Positions 14,889 through 23,372 of a stretch of 34,045 bases of DNA are shown piece by piece. Source of the stretch: Candidatus Bipolaricaulota bacterium (GTDB lineage Bacteria; Bipolaricaulota; Bipolaricaulia; UBA7950; UBA9294). Every line of letters begins with the position of its first letter. Position 1 is the stretch's first letter. A program made the translations under genes and the position numbers. The notes beneath the pieces are model-generated. The model was not told the origin of the DNA. It was given only the letters and a program-made list of their open reading frames with translations, and did not search any database. Where the stretch lies: contig JALTFO010000023.1 of NCBI GenBank assembly GCA_027007005.1, positions 1-34,045 on the forward strand. Direction: 5' to 3'.

Positions 14889-17258
14889 ATGAAGGTTCCA
14901 TGTCGCTGGCTCTCTGAGTATGTGGATATCGAGGTCACAGAAGAGGGGATCGCTCGCCTCGCCGAGCGCCTCACGCTTGCTGGTCTCGAGGTCGAGGAGA
15001 TTACCTATGTTCCCGGTGTAAGCGGAGCATTCGTCGGGCGCGTACTGAGCAGCGCTCCTCACCCCAACTCCGATCACCTCTCTCTTTGCCACCTGGACAT
15101 CGGGCACGATGAAGTCGATGTCGTGTGCGGGGCGAACAACGTGATCGAGGGACAGCTTGTCCCCGTCATCACCGTAGGGGGCCAGCTCCCCGGTGGATTG
15201 AAGATCGCCGAGCGCAAGCTGCGCGGGGTGACCTCACACGGGATGATCTGTTCCAAGGCCGAGCTGGGACTGGAGGCGAAGTCTGATGGCATATGGAACT
15301 TTGACAGCTCGCTCAACATGCCACTTGGCACCGACATCAACGACCTCCTCGAATTCGATGACTATGTCCTCCAGATCAAGGTAACTTCTAATCGCCCCGA
15401 TTGTATGGGTATCTATGGGATCGCTCGCGAGGTAGCAGCGATAACCGGCAATGAACTCCGCCCCCTCGATCTATCGATTGAGGAGAGCGCCCCCTCGATC
15501 CAGGAGGAGGGATTCTCCGTCGTCGTGGAAGATGTAAGCGACACTCCCCGTTACACCGGACGCTTGATGAGTGAAGTACGCATCGCAGCATCGCCACTTC
15601 GCTTGCAACACCGCTTGATCAAGGCGGGGATGCGGCCGCTAGCAAATGTGATCGACGTTACAAATTACGTGATGCTCGAGATGGGCCAGCCCTTGCACCC
15701 GTTCGATGCTGACCGCATCGGAAAGACAATTACCGTTCGCCGCGCGCGTAGCGGTGACACATTCCGCACCTTGGATGATGTCGATCGCGAGATCAACGAA
15801 GACACTCTGATGATCACCGACGAGCTAGGCGGCTTGGCCGTAGCCGGAGTGATGGGTGGCGAGCGAAGCGAGATCCGGGCGGACACAACGCGTGTCCTTT
15901 TGGAATCTGCTGCATTTGAAGCGAGCACAATTCGTCACTCGTCTCGTGCCCTTGGCTTGTACAGCGAGGCCTCGCAGCGCTTCGAACGCCGCGTCGACCC
16001 ACAGGGAGTAATCGATGCCTCCAATCGCACTGCTCACTTGCTGCAAGATTTATTCGGCTGCCGGGTACACGTGGGGATCATCGACTCTGCACCGAGAGCC
16101 CTACCAGAAAGGAAACTCCGTCTGCGCACGACAAGCGTAAGGTCCCTACTTGGAATCGACGTCAATCGAGAAGAAATCGCCCACCTGTTAGGACGACTGG
16201 AGATCACAACCCAAGCAGACAACGAAAGCTTGATCGCAACGATTCCAAGTTACCGCAGCGATCTCGTGCGCGAGGTTGATCTGATCGAAGAGGTTGGTCG
16301 CATATACGGCTACGATCGCTTCCCATCCATCCCTCCACGAGGGATGTCAAAACTCGGCAGGAAGGACGCGGTGGAGCGCTACAAGGACCGCGTGCGCGAC
16401 ATCTTGACCGGCCTGGGGATGAACGAAGTGATTACCGATGGGTTCGACAAGATCAATTGGCGAGAGGCACTGGGCATCCCAGATGATGACCTAGTGAGCG
16501 TGAGAAACCCGATGAACGCCACTCAAAAGTCGATGCGTCTTAGCCTGCTGCCGGGTCTCCTTTCGGTGGTAGAAGCAAACCTGAACCAGAGAGTCGATGG
16601 TGGAATGATCTTTGAGGTAGGGCGAATCTTCCGAGGAGCACGAGGCGAGAGTGAATCCCTTGCTGGAGTCCTGTTCGGCCGCACGAACATCCCCTTGCAC
16701 GGCAAGGAAGAAGTCAATCTTTTGGCAGCAAAAGGAATCATCGAAAATCTGCTCTGTGCACTTGCGGTCCCGATGAATATCGAGCCATCACAAGTATCCT
16801 TCCTCCATCCCGGACGATCGGGCGATCTCATTGCCGCAAAGGAGAAGATCGGCCTGTTTGGAGAGATGGCCCCACGGATCACGGATTTGCTGCCTTCTCA
16901 GCCGCGCGTGATAGCCTTTGAGATCAACCTTGATGAGGCTCGCAAGTTCACGCACGAGCATGTTGCGTTCGTGCCATTGCCGCGTTTCCCGATGAGCAAA
17001 CGCGACCTTTCGCTCCTCGCGCCAATTGACCTCCCCGAGAGGAAGATCCGAGGTACGATTGGCTCAGAGAAAATGATCGAGCAAGTCTTGCTGTACGACC
17101 AGTACCAGGGTGAACAAGTGGGCTCTGGCCAGCGCAGCCTGACCTATGAGGTATGGCTGCGCGCAAGCGATCGCACGCTCACCGACGAAGAGGTGACAAG
17201 GGCAATCGCCCGCGTTGAGAAGAAACTGGCGAAGATCGGCGTCAGTCTGCGATCGTAG
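14889..17258 (+). CDS. pheT: Phenylalanyl-tRNA synthetase beta subunit
   Basis: 789 residues from the second of two adjacent ATG codons (14886 and 14889); the second is better spaced from GAGGTGA. It is the large subunit of the (alpha-beta)2 enzyme that charges tRNA-Phe. Domains in order: KVPCRWLSEYVDIEVTEE, an EMAP/OB tRNA-binding domain (about 40-150, SAPHPNSDHLSLCHLD and VVCGANNV), B3/B4 editing domain (about 210-380, LANVIDVTNYVMLEMGQPLHPFDAD), B5 (about 400-470), a catalytic-like core (VDLIEEVGRIYGYDRFP, then RNPMNATQKSMRLSLLPGLL) and a C-terminal FDX-ACB domain (about 695-789). Length is normal. The partner pheS, usually adjacent, is not in the window. tsaE follows with no gap. Confidence 0.97.
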   Translation: MKVPCRWLSEYVDIEVTEEGIARLAERLTLAGLEVEEITYVPGVSGAFVGRVLSSAPHPNSDHLSLCHLDIGHDEVDVVCGANNVIEGQLVPVITVGGQLPGGLKIAERKLRGVTSHGMICSKAELGLEAKSDGIWNFDSSLNMPLGTDINDLLEFDDYVLQIKVTSNRPDCMGIYGIAREVAAITGNELRPLDLSIEESAPSIQEEGFSVVVEDVSDTPRYTGRLMSEVRIAASPLRLQHRLIKAGMRPLANVIDVTNYVMLEMGQPLHPFDADRIGKTITVRRARSGDTFRTLDDVDREINEDTLMITDELGGLAVAGVMGGERSEIRADTTRVLLESAAFEASTIRHSSRALGLYSEASQRFERRVDPQGVIDASNRTAHLLQDLFGCRVHVGIIDSAPRALPERKLRLRTTSVRSLLGIDVNREEIAHLLGRLEITTQADNESLIATIPSYRSDLVREVDLIEEVGRIYGYDRFPSIPPRGMSKLGRKDAVERYKDRVRDILTGLGMNEVITDGFDKINWREALGIPDDDLVSVRNPMNATQKSMRLSLLPGLLSVVEANLNQRVDGGMIFEVGRIFRGARGESESLAGVLFGRTNIPLHGKEEVNLLAAKGIIENLLCALAVPMNIEPSQVSFLHPGRSGDLIAAKEKIGLFGEMAPRITDLLPSQPRVIAFEINLDEARKFTHEHVAFVPLPRFPMSKRDLSLLAPIDLPERKIRGTIGSEKMIEQVLLYDQYQGEQVGSGQRSLTYEVWLRASDRTLTDEEVTRAIARVEKKLAKIGVSLRS

Positions 17259-17699
17259 ATGAACAAGACAATCATCGCACGCACTCCCGCTGAGATGGAG
17301 GAGATCGGGGCGAACCTCGCGCCGACGATGGATAACAGGATGGTAATCTCGCTCATTGGCCCGCTCGGCTCAGGAAAAACCACTCTTGTCAAAGGCCTTG
17401 CGCGCGGCCTGTTAGTTACAGACATCGTGGTCTCTCCGAGCTATCTCTTGGCGCGCGAGTACCAGGGGAGAATAGCGCTCCATCACATCGATGCGTACCG
17501 CATCTCAACCCTGGAAGAGCTTGCGGAGGTCGGGCTCGATGAACTCCTCCCACCGACAAGCGGTGTCACAGCAGTCGAGTGGCCATCGCGAGTGGAAGGA
17601 ATCGTTGATCTGAGTGACATCATTGTCAGGATTGAACTGCTCGATCACCAAGCACGCCGAGTCGGGATCTCAGGAGGTCAGCACTTCGGGACCTCTTGA
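17259..17699 (+). CDS. tsaE: tRNA threonylcarbamoyladenosine biosynthesis ATPase
   Basis: 146 residues; its ATG follows the pheT stop directly. TsaE is the small ATPase that works with TsaB/TsaD in making t6A37 on ANN-decoding tRNAs. It has the Walker A motif GPLGSGKTTLVKGLARGL (about 34-51), the VVSPSYLLAREYQG segment, the HIDAYRI motif (about 75-81) and AVEWPSR near the end. These are family hallmarks in the right order. It is the last gene of the rightward run and ends at a repeat-rich convergent spacer. Confidence 0.94.
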   Translation: MNKTIIARTPAEMEEIGANLAPTMDNRMVISLIGPLGSGKTTLVKGLARGLLVTDIVVSPSYLLAREYQGRIALHHIDAYRISTLEELAEVGLDELLPPTSGVTAVEWPSRVEGIVDLSDIIVRIELLDHQARRVGISGGQHFGTS

Positions 17700-17735
17700 G
17701 CGCTCTTTAGAAGCGGTTTCCTATTCCCCGTCCGA

Positions 17736-17765
17736 AACGTGGCAGACAAGCTGCACACGCTACGA
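17736..17765 (+). repeat. 30-bp dispersed repeat, copy A
   Basis: This 30-base sequence (AACGTGGCAGACAAGCTGCA then CACGCTACGA) is identical to 33383-33412. Both lie in spacers between convergent genes. Confidence 0.9.
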
Positions 17766-17784
17766 CAACGTAGCCTCGGAACTT

Positions 17785-17816
17785 GCCTGCCTGTACGTCT
17801 CAGCACGCAGACAGGT
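17785..17816 (+). repeat. Imperfect palindromic repeat, copy 1
   Basis: It begins GCCTGCCTGT and ends GCAGACAGGT. It differs from the copy at 33309-33340 at only two bases, and a shorter relative is at 33056-33084. The ends GCCTG and CAGGC-like sequences pair to form a hairpin, as in REP-type elements. Confidence 0.75.
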
Positions 17817-17865
17817 CTCCGACGTTACCCGCCACACCATGATCTTCCTTGGAGTTCTCTGCGCA

Positions 17866-18230
17866 AGATATGCTTTTTTCAGCTCCGCGTTCCATATTCC
17901 GAGTTCCGCGCTCCAAGCTCTCCTCTCGCCCGCTTGCTATCGCTCGCTCAAGCACGCCAAGATCGCTAAGGACAAGCCTTTCTTCCATCCATTCTTGGCG
18001 AGCTTTACGTGCTTTGCGTGAGATATGCTTTTTTCAGTTCCGCGCTCTACTCCGCATTCCGCGCTCCAAGCTCTCCTCTCGCTCACTTGCTATCGCTCGC
18101 TCAAGCACGCCAAGATCGCTAAGGACAAGCCTTTCTTCCATCTATTCTTGGCGAGCTTTGCGTGCTTTGCGTGAGACATGCTTTTTCAGCTCCGCGTTCC
18201 ATATTCCGAGTTCCGCTCTCCACTTTCTCC
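17866..18230. repeat. Tandem repeat, about 2.3 copies of a 153-155 bp unit
   Basis: Units begin at 17866, 18021 and 18174 (AGATATGC, AGATATGC, AGACATGC). The first two are full length and differ at a small number of positions; the third stops after about 55 bases, at the end of the radical SAM gene. Each unit contains TTCCGCGTTCC-like purine/pyrimidine stretches, GCTATCGCTCGCTCAAGC, and paired CTTGGCG/CGCCAAG and GCGTGCTTTGCGTG motifs. Open frames run through it on both strands, but the composition is not coding. The spacer between the tsaE and radical SAM genes (17700-18231) holds nothing else I can name. Confidence 0.9.
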
Positions 18231-18231
18231 A

Positions 18232-19254
18232 TCACGTCTCTGCGTCAAGCCATACACCATCGATCTTTGCGCCACACTTCGGGCAGTGGCCTTCGCGAAG
18301 CAGGTTCTCGCGCACGAGGAACCCTCTTCGCTTGATCAATACCTTGCCACATTCTGGACAGAGAGTATCTTCGCCCTGATTGGGGACATTTCCTACGTAC
18401 ACATACTGCAGACCTACCTCCTGCCCGATTTTCCTCGCCTCTTCAAGCTTTCCAAGCGGGGTGGGAGGGATATCAGTCATGCGATAGGCGGGGAAGAAAC
18501 GGCTGATATGCCAGGGAATGAGAGGCGATATTCCATAGATCGCCTCAGCAGTCCAGTGCAGTTCATCCGTGCTATCGTTTAGCCCTGGGATGAGGAGCGT
18601 GGTGACCTCGGTCCATACTCCAGCGCGGGAGAAACGCTCGATCGAGTTGAGCACCGGGCGGAGGTTCCCTCCAATGACATCGCGGTAGAACTCCTTTGAT
18701 ATTCCCTTTAAGTCAATGTTGATCCCATCGAGATAAGGAATGATCATGTCGGCCGCCTCGGGAGTCATGTATCCATTGGAGACAAAGACGTTGCGGAGAC
18801 CCTCCTCGTGTGCCAGCCGCGCTATGTCGAGCGCATATTCGAAGAAGATCGTCGGCTCGGTATAGGTGTAGGCGATCGTCTCGCACCCGCTTTCCCGAGC
18901 GCGAAAGACGATTGCCTCCGGAGAGACGTCCTCTCCAAGAACACGCCCGCCATGTTCCCGCGGGTATTGAGAAATGCTGTGATTCTGGCAGAACTGACAA
19001 GTGAAGTTGCACCCTACCGTGGCGATTGAGTAGGCGCGTGTTCCCGGCAAGAAGTGAAAGAGAGGCTTCTTCTCTATCGGATCGACGCTACGCGATACGA
19101 CGCGCCCATAGACGGTGGTGTAGAGAACGCCATCACGATTGACCCGCACATTGCACAGGCCCCGCTCTCCAGGAGCAAGTACGCAACGGTGCGCACATAG
19201 CTTGCAGCGCACTCGCCCATCACCAATCTTCTCGTAGAGAAGTGCCTCATGCAT
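18232..19254 (-). CDS. amrS: AmmeMemoRadiSam-type radical SAM protein
   Basis: 340 residues, usual for the family. The [4Fe-4S] motif is CNFTCQFCQN (Cys82, Cys86, Cys89), the CxxxCxxC form of COG1180 (PflA-like) proteins. An N-terminal Cys cluster (CKLCAHRC, then CNVR) and a C-terminal CPEC/CPKCG zinc-ribbon pair are typical of the AmmeMemoRadiSam subgroup. YTYTEPTIFFEYALDIARLA and VSNGYMTPEA are also family signatures. The enzyme would generate a 5'-deoxyadenosyl radical, but its substrate is not established. The usual partners (AMMECR1 and Memo domains) are not in the window. It is convergent with tsaE across the tandem repeats and divergent from the ABC-F gene. Confidence 0.9.
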   Translation of the reverse strand: MHEALLYEKIGDGRVRCKLCAHRCVLAPGERGLCNVRVNRDGVLYTTVYGRVVSRSVDPIEKKPLFHFLPGTRAYSIATVGCNFTCQFCQNHSISQYPREHGGRVLGEDVSPEAIVFRARESGCETIAYTYTEPTIFFEYALDIARLAHEEGLRNVFVSNGYMTPEAADMIIPYLDGINIDLKGISKEFYRDVIGGNLRPVLNSIERFSRAGVWTEVTTLLIPGLNDSTDELHWTAEAIYGISPLIPWHISRFFPAYRMTDIPPTPLGKLEEARKIGQEVGLQYVYVGNVPNQGEDTLCPECGKVLIKRRGFLVRENLLREGHCPKCGAKIDGVWLDAET

Positions 19255-19270
19255 CGCAAATCACCGCTAC

Positions 19271-19299
19271 ATGCTAGCACAGTTTTGTCTAATCGGCAA
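19271..19299 (-). promoter_or_regulatory. Possible promoter of the radical SAM gene
   Basis: On the minus strand TTGCCG (19299-19294), a 17-base spacer and TAGCAT (19276-19271); each box matches 4 of 6. It would give a very short leader before the ATG at 19254. Weak evidence. Confidence 0.3.
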
Positions 19300-19462
19300 T
19301 GCAAAGTCGGCGATCGGTCAAGACAGAAGGCAGAGACAATGTGCTCGTTCTCTTAGTTTCATGGCTGAATGCGCCATGCCTTCCCATCTCTGTGTCCCTG
19401 CATATCTGCATCCTCCTGTCGCCCTTTCTCTTTACCGTTTCTTCTCGTACCATCAAGGGGCA

Positions 19463-21352
19463 ATGTCCCTTCTACAGATAGACAAACTGACAAAATCGTT
19501 CGGAGGCCAGACCCTGTTCGCCCCGTTCTCTGCAGCGATCGCCAGCGGTGAGAAGATCGCCCTCGTCGGCGACAACGGTGTCGGTAAGTCCACCCTCCTA
19601 TCCATTATCGCCAGCGTAGAAGAAGCATCTGGGGGAACAATCCATCGTTCGAGCGACCTACGTATCGGCTATCTGCCACAGCTCGCGCGACTAGAACAAG
19701 GGAAAACACTCGCTGAAGCGATGCACTTACCATTTGCTGATCTCGTTGCTATGGAGCAGGAGTTGCACGTTCTGGAAGAGAAGATGGCTTCAAGCAGCGA
19801 TCCGCAGGTACTCCACCGCTATGATGACCTGCTGCACGCGTTCGCCAGAAATGGAGGATACGAGATCGAAGCGCGCATTCGCTCCGTGCTTGTAGGGGTA
19901 GGATTCACTTCAAGTGAATTTGATAAGCAGGTTTCTCTGCTATCAGGAGGAGAGGAGGCACGCGCTGCCTTGGCGCGAGTTCTGGCACAGAGTGTTGACC
20001 TCCTCATGCTGGATGAGCCGACAAACCACCTCGATTTCGCCGCTCTCGATTGGCTAGAAGAAGAGCTTCTCAACTTCCCGGGGGCCCTCCTCGTCGTCTC
20101 CCATGATAGGCATCTCCTCGATCACGTTACCAACCGCACGTGGGAGATTGTCTTCGGTGAGATCAATACCTACCGTGGCGGCTACACCGCCTCCCGCGTG
20201 CAGCGCGATGAACGCATCGCCCGACGGCATGAACTCTACAATGAGCAGCAGGCGACTGTCGCCCGCTACAAAGACTTTATCCACCGCCACCACGCCGGTC
20301 AGAAACACCGCCAGGCCAAGGATCGCGAGAGAAAGCTTGCCCATCTGGAGGAACGGCTCGTTGAGCGTCCACGCACGGCGCGGCAGATTTCACTCAAGAT
20401 TCCCCTGGGCACGGTGAGCGGAAAGAAGGTTCTCACTTTGAGCAATCTGCAGATAGGATACGATTCCGTGCTCTTCTCCTGTCCTGATCTGGTGGTCGAT
20501 CGCGGCGAGCGTGTCGCAATCATCGGGGAGAACGGCTGCGGAAAGACGTCGCTGCTGAAGACGATCACCGGCGATCTCTCACCTTTTCATGGAGGCGTCA
20601 CACTTGGCCACGGGGTAAGACCGGTTGTCTACACCCAAAAGCAGGAAGGCCTGCACGGGCGCGAAAGCGTTATTGATATGATCCTTGCGCGCTCTAATCT
20701 CACAATTGGCCAGGCGCGTGGTCTCCTCGGTCGCTTCCTCTTCTCCGGCGACGATGTGATGAAGCGCTTACGCGACCTCTCAGGCGGCGAGAGGAGTCGC
20801 GTGGCGCTCGCGATCCTCTCCCTCGTAGAGGGGAACCTCTTGCTCTTGGACGAGCCGACGAACCACCTCGACCTGCGCAGTCAGGAGATCCTGGAACGGG
20901 CTCTTCTCAATTACGAAGGGACGATCATCCTCGTATCCCACGATCGCGCCCTGCTGGAGGCCATAGCGACGCAGGTCTGGCAAGTAGAAGACGGAAAGAT
21001 GCGCGTGTTCAGATACGGATTTACCGAGTACCGTCGGCGCCGCACACCCCCATTATCCGAGCAAACAACGAAGCCCTCCGAACAGAAGCAGCTCAAGATC
21101 GCCTCTCCCAAGCCCAAGGAAGACCGATACCAACAAAAGAAACGCCAGGAGGCCCTCGCCGCGATCGAGAAGAAGATCGAGAATGCAGAGGCAAGACTAT
21201 CAGAAATCGAGAAGCTCCTTGTGATCGCAAGCGAGAAGGGCGACGCCAAGAAGATAGCCGAGCTTGGACGCCAGCATAGTGCGTTCACTCAGGAGCTTGA
21301 ATCGCAAATGAGAACCTGGGAAGAGACCGCAGGTAGCACTCCTCGCGTTTGA
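19463..21352 (+). CDS. ABC-F family ATPase
   Basis: 629 residues from the ATG at 19463; the frame is open further upstream, but only from here does it match the family (SLLQIDKLTKSFGGQTLF). It has two ABC domains and no membrane segments: Walker A GDNGVGKST and GENGCGKTS, signatures LSGGEEARAALA and LSGGERSRVALA, Walker B LMLDEPTNHLDF and LLLDEPTNHLDL. The linker between them is helical and basic (HRHHAGQKHRQAKDRERKL). A C-terminal coiled coil lies at about 560-625 (QQKKRQEALAAIEKKIENAE onwards). ABC-F proteins act on ribosomes (translation factors or antibiotic protection) and are not transporters. The C-terminal coiled coil resembles Uup/YdiF-type members, but the subgroup cannot be fixed from here. 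Confidence 0.93.
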   Translation: MSLLQIDKLTKSFGGQTLFAPFSAAIASGEKIALVGDNGVGKSTLLSIIASVEEASGGTIHRSSDLRIGYLPQLARLEQGKTLAEAMHLPFADLVAMEQELHVLEEKMASSSDPQVLHRYDDLLHAFARNGGYEIEARIRSVLVGVGFTSSEFDKQVSLLSGGEEARAALARVLAQSVDLLMLDEPTNHLDFAALDWLEEELLNFPGALLVVSHDRHLLDHVTNRTWEIVFGEINTYRGGYTASRVQRDERIARRHELYNEQQATVARYKDFIHRHHAGQKHRQAKDRERKLAHLEERLVERPRTARQISLKIPLGTVSGKKVLTLSNLQIGYDSVLFSCPDLVVDRGERVAIIGENGCGKTSLLKTITGDLSPFHGGVTLGHGVRPVVYTQKQEGLHGRESVIDMILARSNLTIGQARGLLGRFLFSGDDVMKRLRDLSGGERSRVALAILSLVEGNLLLLDEPTNHLDLRSQEILERALLNYEGTIILVSHDRALLEAIATQVWQVEDGKMRVFRYGFTEYRRRRTPPLSEQTTKPSEQKQLKIASPKPKEDRYQQKKRQEALAAIEKKIENAEARLSEIEKLLVIASEKGDAKKIAELGRQHSAFTQELESQMRTWEETAGSTPRV

Positions 21353-21377
21353 CCGCATACTGCGATCTTGCTAGACT
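21349..21377 (+). promoter_or_regulatory. Promoter upstream of the beta-helix/DsbA gene
   Basis: TTGACC (21349-21354), a 17-base spacer and TAGACT (21372-21377). The -35 box overlaps the ABC-F stop codon. Transcription would start near 21384, about 280 bases before the chosen start codon. Confidence 0.5.
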
Positions 21378-21665
21378 CCTCGTATGTCGATTAATGTCAT
21401 GGCGTGTCAATTAGAATCCATAGCCAGAGAGAAAGTGTCAAACGCCAATACTCTCACAGATACACACAACTGTTCCACCACGAAGGACTTAGAGCAGAGA
21501 GTGCAACGGCCCGCTTCCAGGCTTGATGAAGCTACACAGCCAATCACCGCATTCGACAACCCTTGGGCCCCTATTCTTCATGATCTTCGTGGTGAATTCT
21601 CTTTTGCATCAGTTCTGCGCGAAACGCAACAAAAAGTCACTGCCCGTTCGAAGCGACAAGAAATC
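21378..21665 (+). other. 288-base region between promoter and signal peptide start
   Basis: The reading frame of the next gene is open back to an ATG at 21384, exactly where transcription is expected to start. The 94 extra residues (Thr/Gln/Arg-rich, no hydrophobic segment) do not look like part of a secreted protein. It is therefore either a long untranslated leader or a leaderless N-terminal extension. No hairpin of note was found. Confidence 0.4.
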
Positions 21666-23060
21666 ATGAGGAATAAAAACTTGATCGGCAGGAATCACCG
21701 AACTCAAACGGCCTTCCTCTTCCTCTTGCTGTTGCCCCTCTTGAGCGTGCTGGCCTTTGCTCAGGCAGGCACGACGTTGCATGTGCAGACGGGTTCGTCC
21801 ATCCAAGCGGCGATCGATCAGGCCCCTGCAGGGACTACGATCGAGCTTGCGCGTGGAACGTGGCAGGAGAACCTGCGCATAGATAAGTCGCTCTCCATCC
21901 GTGGGAGGGGCCCAGGGGAAACGATCATCACGGGGAAGGCAGACGGTTATCCCGTGATCCGGATCTCCCCTCCGGGAGTGCAAACAGTCTCGGTAGTGAT
22001 CTCAGGGGTTGCGATCTCCGCGGGTAGCAGCGCCTGTGCAGATGTCTCCCAGAGCGTGTGTGCGGACGGAATCCTCGCTGAAGGAGACGCGAGAATCACT
22101 GTTGGCGACGTAAGTTTCACCAATAGTCACGCCGGCATCTGGCTCAGATCATCCGCCAGGGCAACTATCATGCGATCAACGCTACTAGAGAACACATACG
22201 GCATCGTCATTGCAGAGAGAGCAAAGGCGAATATAAGCAATTGCACGATTTCAAATAACGCAAAGGACGGGATGATCATCGCCGACTCCGCAAAGGTGAA
22301 GCTGAACAACAATAAAATCACCGGCAACAAACGCACGGGGATCAGCGTTGATGTTCCCCCTTGCTACAACACATCGTGCACATTCAGCGGATTGATCATC
22401 GGGGGGAACAACACCGTACAAGTGGCTTCGGCAGATCAAGGAATCTCTGTTTGCCCACAAGATCTGAACGTCATTTCATCGCGAGACGGAGGATTCTACC
22501 CCGCTGGTGCCGCCGACACTCTGCTCTCCCTCCTCCCGGCGGCTCCGCCCATGGAGGGGAGCGCGGATGCACCGGTGACCATCATCGAGTTCACCGACTT
22601 CACCTGTCCGTACTGCAACAAGTTCGCCACAGAGACACTGCCGCAGATAGAAGCAAACTACATCGACACGGGGAAGGCGAAGCTCTACCTCCTCCCTTTC
22701 CCCGTGCATGGGGAGGGGGCGTATCGGGCGGCGGAAGCAGCTTTCTGTGCGCAAAAACAGGGACTGTTCTGGGACTTCCAGCGCCTCTTGATCGCTCAGT
22801 ACAAAGTGCGGGGAAGCACCGTCCTTACCCCCGCTTGGTTGGCAACCATCGCGTCTGCCACAGGGGCAGACCATGATCAGTTTCTGGACTCACTCACAGC
22901 GGGGACGTACGCCTACGCAGTGCAAGAGACAATAGCTTTGGGAGAGAACCTGGGAGTGGACGGCACTCCGACGTTCTTCATCAACGGCAGGAAGATCTCC
23001 GGCGCGGCCCCATACAAGGTCTTTTCGCAGGTAATCGGGGAGGAATTGGCGGGCAGATAA
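21666..23060 (+). CDS. Secreted right-handed beta-helix fused to a DsbA-like thioredoxin domain
   Basis: 464 residues from the ATG at 21666, chosen because a signal peptide follows at once (FLFLLLLPLLSVLAFAQA, cleavage near residue 34). Residues about 40-275 are a right-handed parallel beta-helix: SIQAAIDQAPAGTTIELA, then LRIDKSLSIRGRGP and coil repeats such as ANISNCTISNNAKDGMIIADS and VKLNNNKITGNKRTGIS, as in NosD/pectate-lyase-like folds. Residues about 300-464 are a DsbA-like thioredoxin: VTIIEFTDFTCPYCNKF with the CPYC active site (314-317), then GVDGTPTFFINGRKISG with cis-Pro435. The helical insert between is present. It would act outside the cytoplasm as a thiol oxidoreductase or isomerase; the beta-helix may bind polysaccharide or wall. 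The combination is unusual. Confidence 0.85.
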   Translation: MRNKNLIGRNHRTQTAFLFLLLLPLLSVLAFAQAGTTLHVQTGSSIQAAIDQAPAGTTIELARGTWQENLRIDKSLSIRGRGPGETIITGKADGYPVIRISPPGVQTVSVVISGVAISAGSSACADVSQSVCADGILAEGDARITVGDVSFTNSHAGIWLRSSARATIMRSTLLENTYGIVIAERAKANISNCTISNNAKDGMIIADSAKVKLNNNKITGNKRTGISVDVPPCYNTSCTFSGLIIGGNNTVQVASADQGISVCPQDLNVISSRDGGFYPAGAADTLLSLLPAAPPMEGSADAPVTIIEFTDFTCPYCNKFATETLPQIEANYIDTGKAKLYLLPFPVHGEGAYRAAEAAFCAQKQGLFWDFQRLLIAQYKVRGSTVLTPAWLATIASATGADHDQFLDSLTAGTYAYAVQETIALGENLGVDGTPTFFINGRKISGAAPYKVFSQVIGEELAGR

Positions 23061-23238
23061 GTGGAGCAACTTGCCGGAAACGTCAGTTCCGCGGAATCCA
23101 GCCGCTTGTGTAGCCAGGCAGCTCACCTGCAACATCATAATTCCGATCCTCCTACAGCTGTCTGTTGTCTACTCTCATCCAGATGCAAGGGTGGCAGCGG
23201 CTTTCAGACTCCCGTTTATACTCGGATGCCTCGTGCCA
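23061..23238. other. Spacer before the aromatic operon promoter
   Basis: 178 bases without a gene I can support. An ORF from 23061 is in frame with the leader peptide further on, but most of it lies upstream of the promoter and looks non-coding. Confidence 0.5.
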
Positions 23239-23267
23239 TTGACAGAGAAGGCAATTATCCCTATACT
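23239..23267 (+). promoter_or_regulatory. Promoter of the aromatic amino acid operon
   Basis: TTGACA (23239-23244), a 17-base spacer and TATACT (23262-23267): a perfect -35 and 5 of 6 at -10. The expected start of transcription is about 23274, giving a leader RNA of about 185 bases before aroH. Other TTGAC sequences nearby (23272, 23298, 23362) lack a good -10 at the right distance. Confidence 0.85.
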
Positions 23268-23306
23268 GCCATTGACATGCTAGAAGCTAATGGGCAGTTG
23301 ACTTTA

Positions 23307-23372
23307 ATGGTTCATGACGACTTCCACAGCTTCTATTACTATTTTGCCGTCGGCTTTTCCGTTGACACCTAG
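23307..23372 (+). CDS. Phe/Tyr-rich attenuator leader peptide
   Basis: A 21-codon ORF (ATG 23307, TAG 23370-23372) lies between the operon promoter and an intrinsic terminator. Residues 6-17 read FHSFYYYFAVGF: four Phe and three Tyr in twelve codons, including the run FYYYF at codons 9-13. There is no Trp. This is the expected layout of a ribosome-mediated attenuator that senses charged tRNA-Tyr and tRNA-Phe, matching the operon's end products. No strong ribosome site precedes the ATG (GGGCAG ends 9 bases upstream). An in-frame ATG at 23277 would add ten residues, but it lies almost at the transcription start. The peptide itself is not expected to have another function. The assignment is from sequence pattern; no homology search was possible. 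Confidence 0.8.
   Translation: MVHDDFHSFYYYFAVGFSVDT

Noticed and set aside
17866-18230. CRISPR array or coding repeat
   Set aside because: Units are about 154 bp and contiguous, with no unique spacers and no cas genes. ORFs through the repeat change frame and have non-protein-like composition.
23061-23306. 103-codon ORF ending with the leader peptide
   Set aside because: Most of it lies upstream of the operon promoter. Only the last 21 codons are on the leader RNA with a plausible start.
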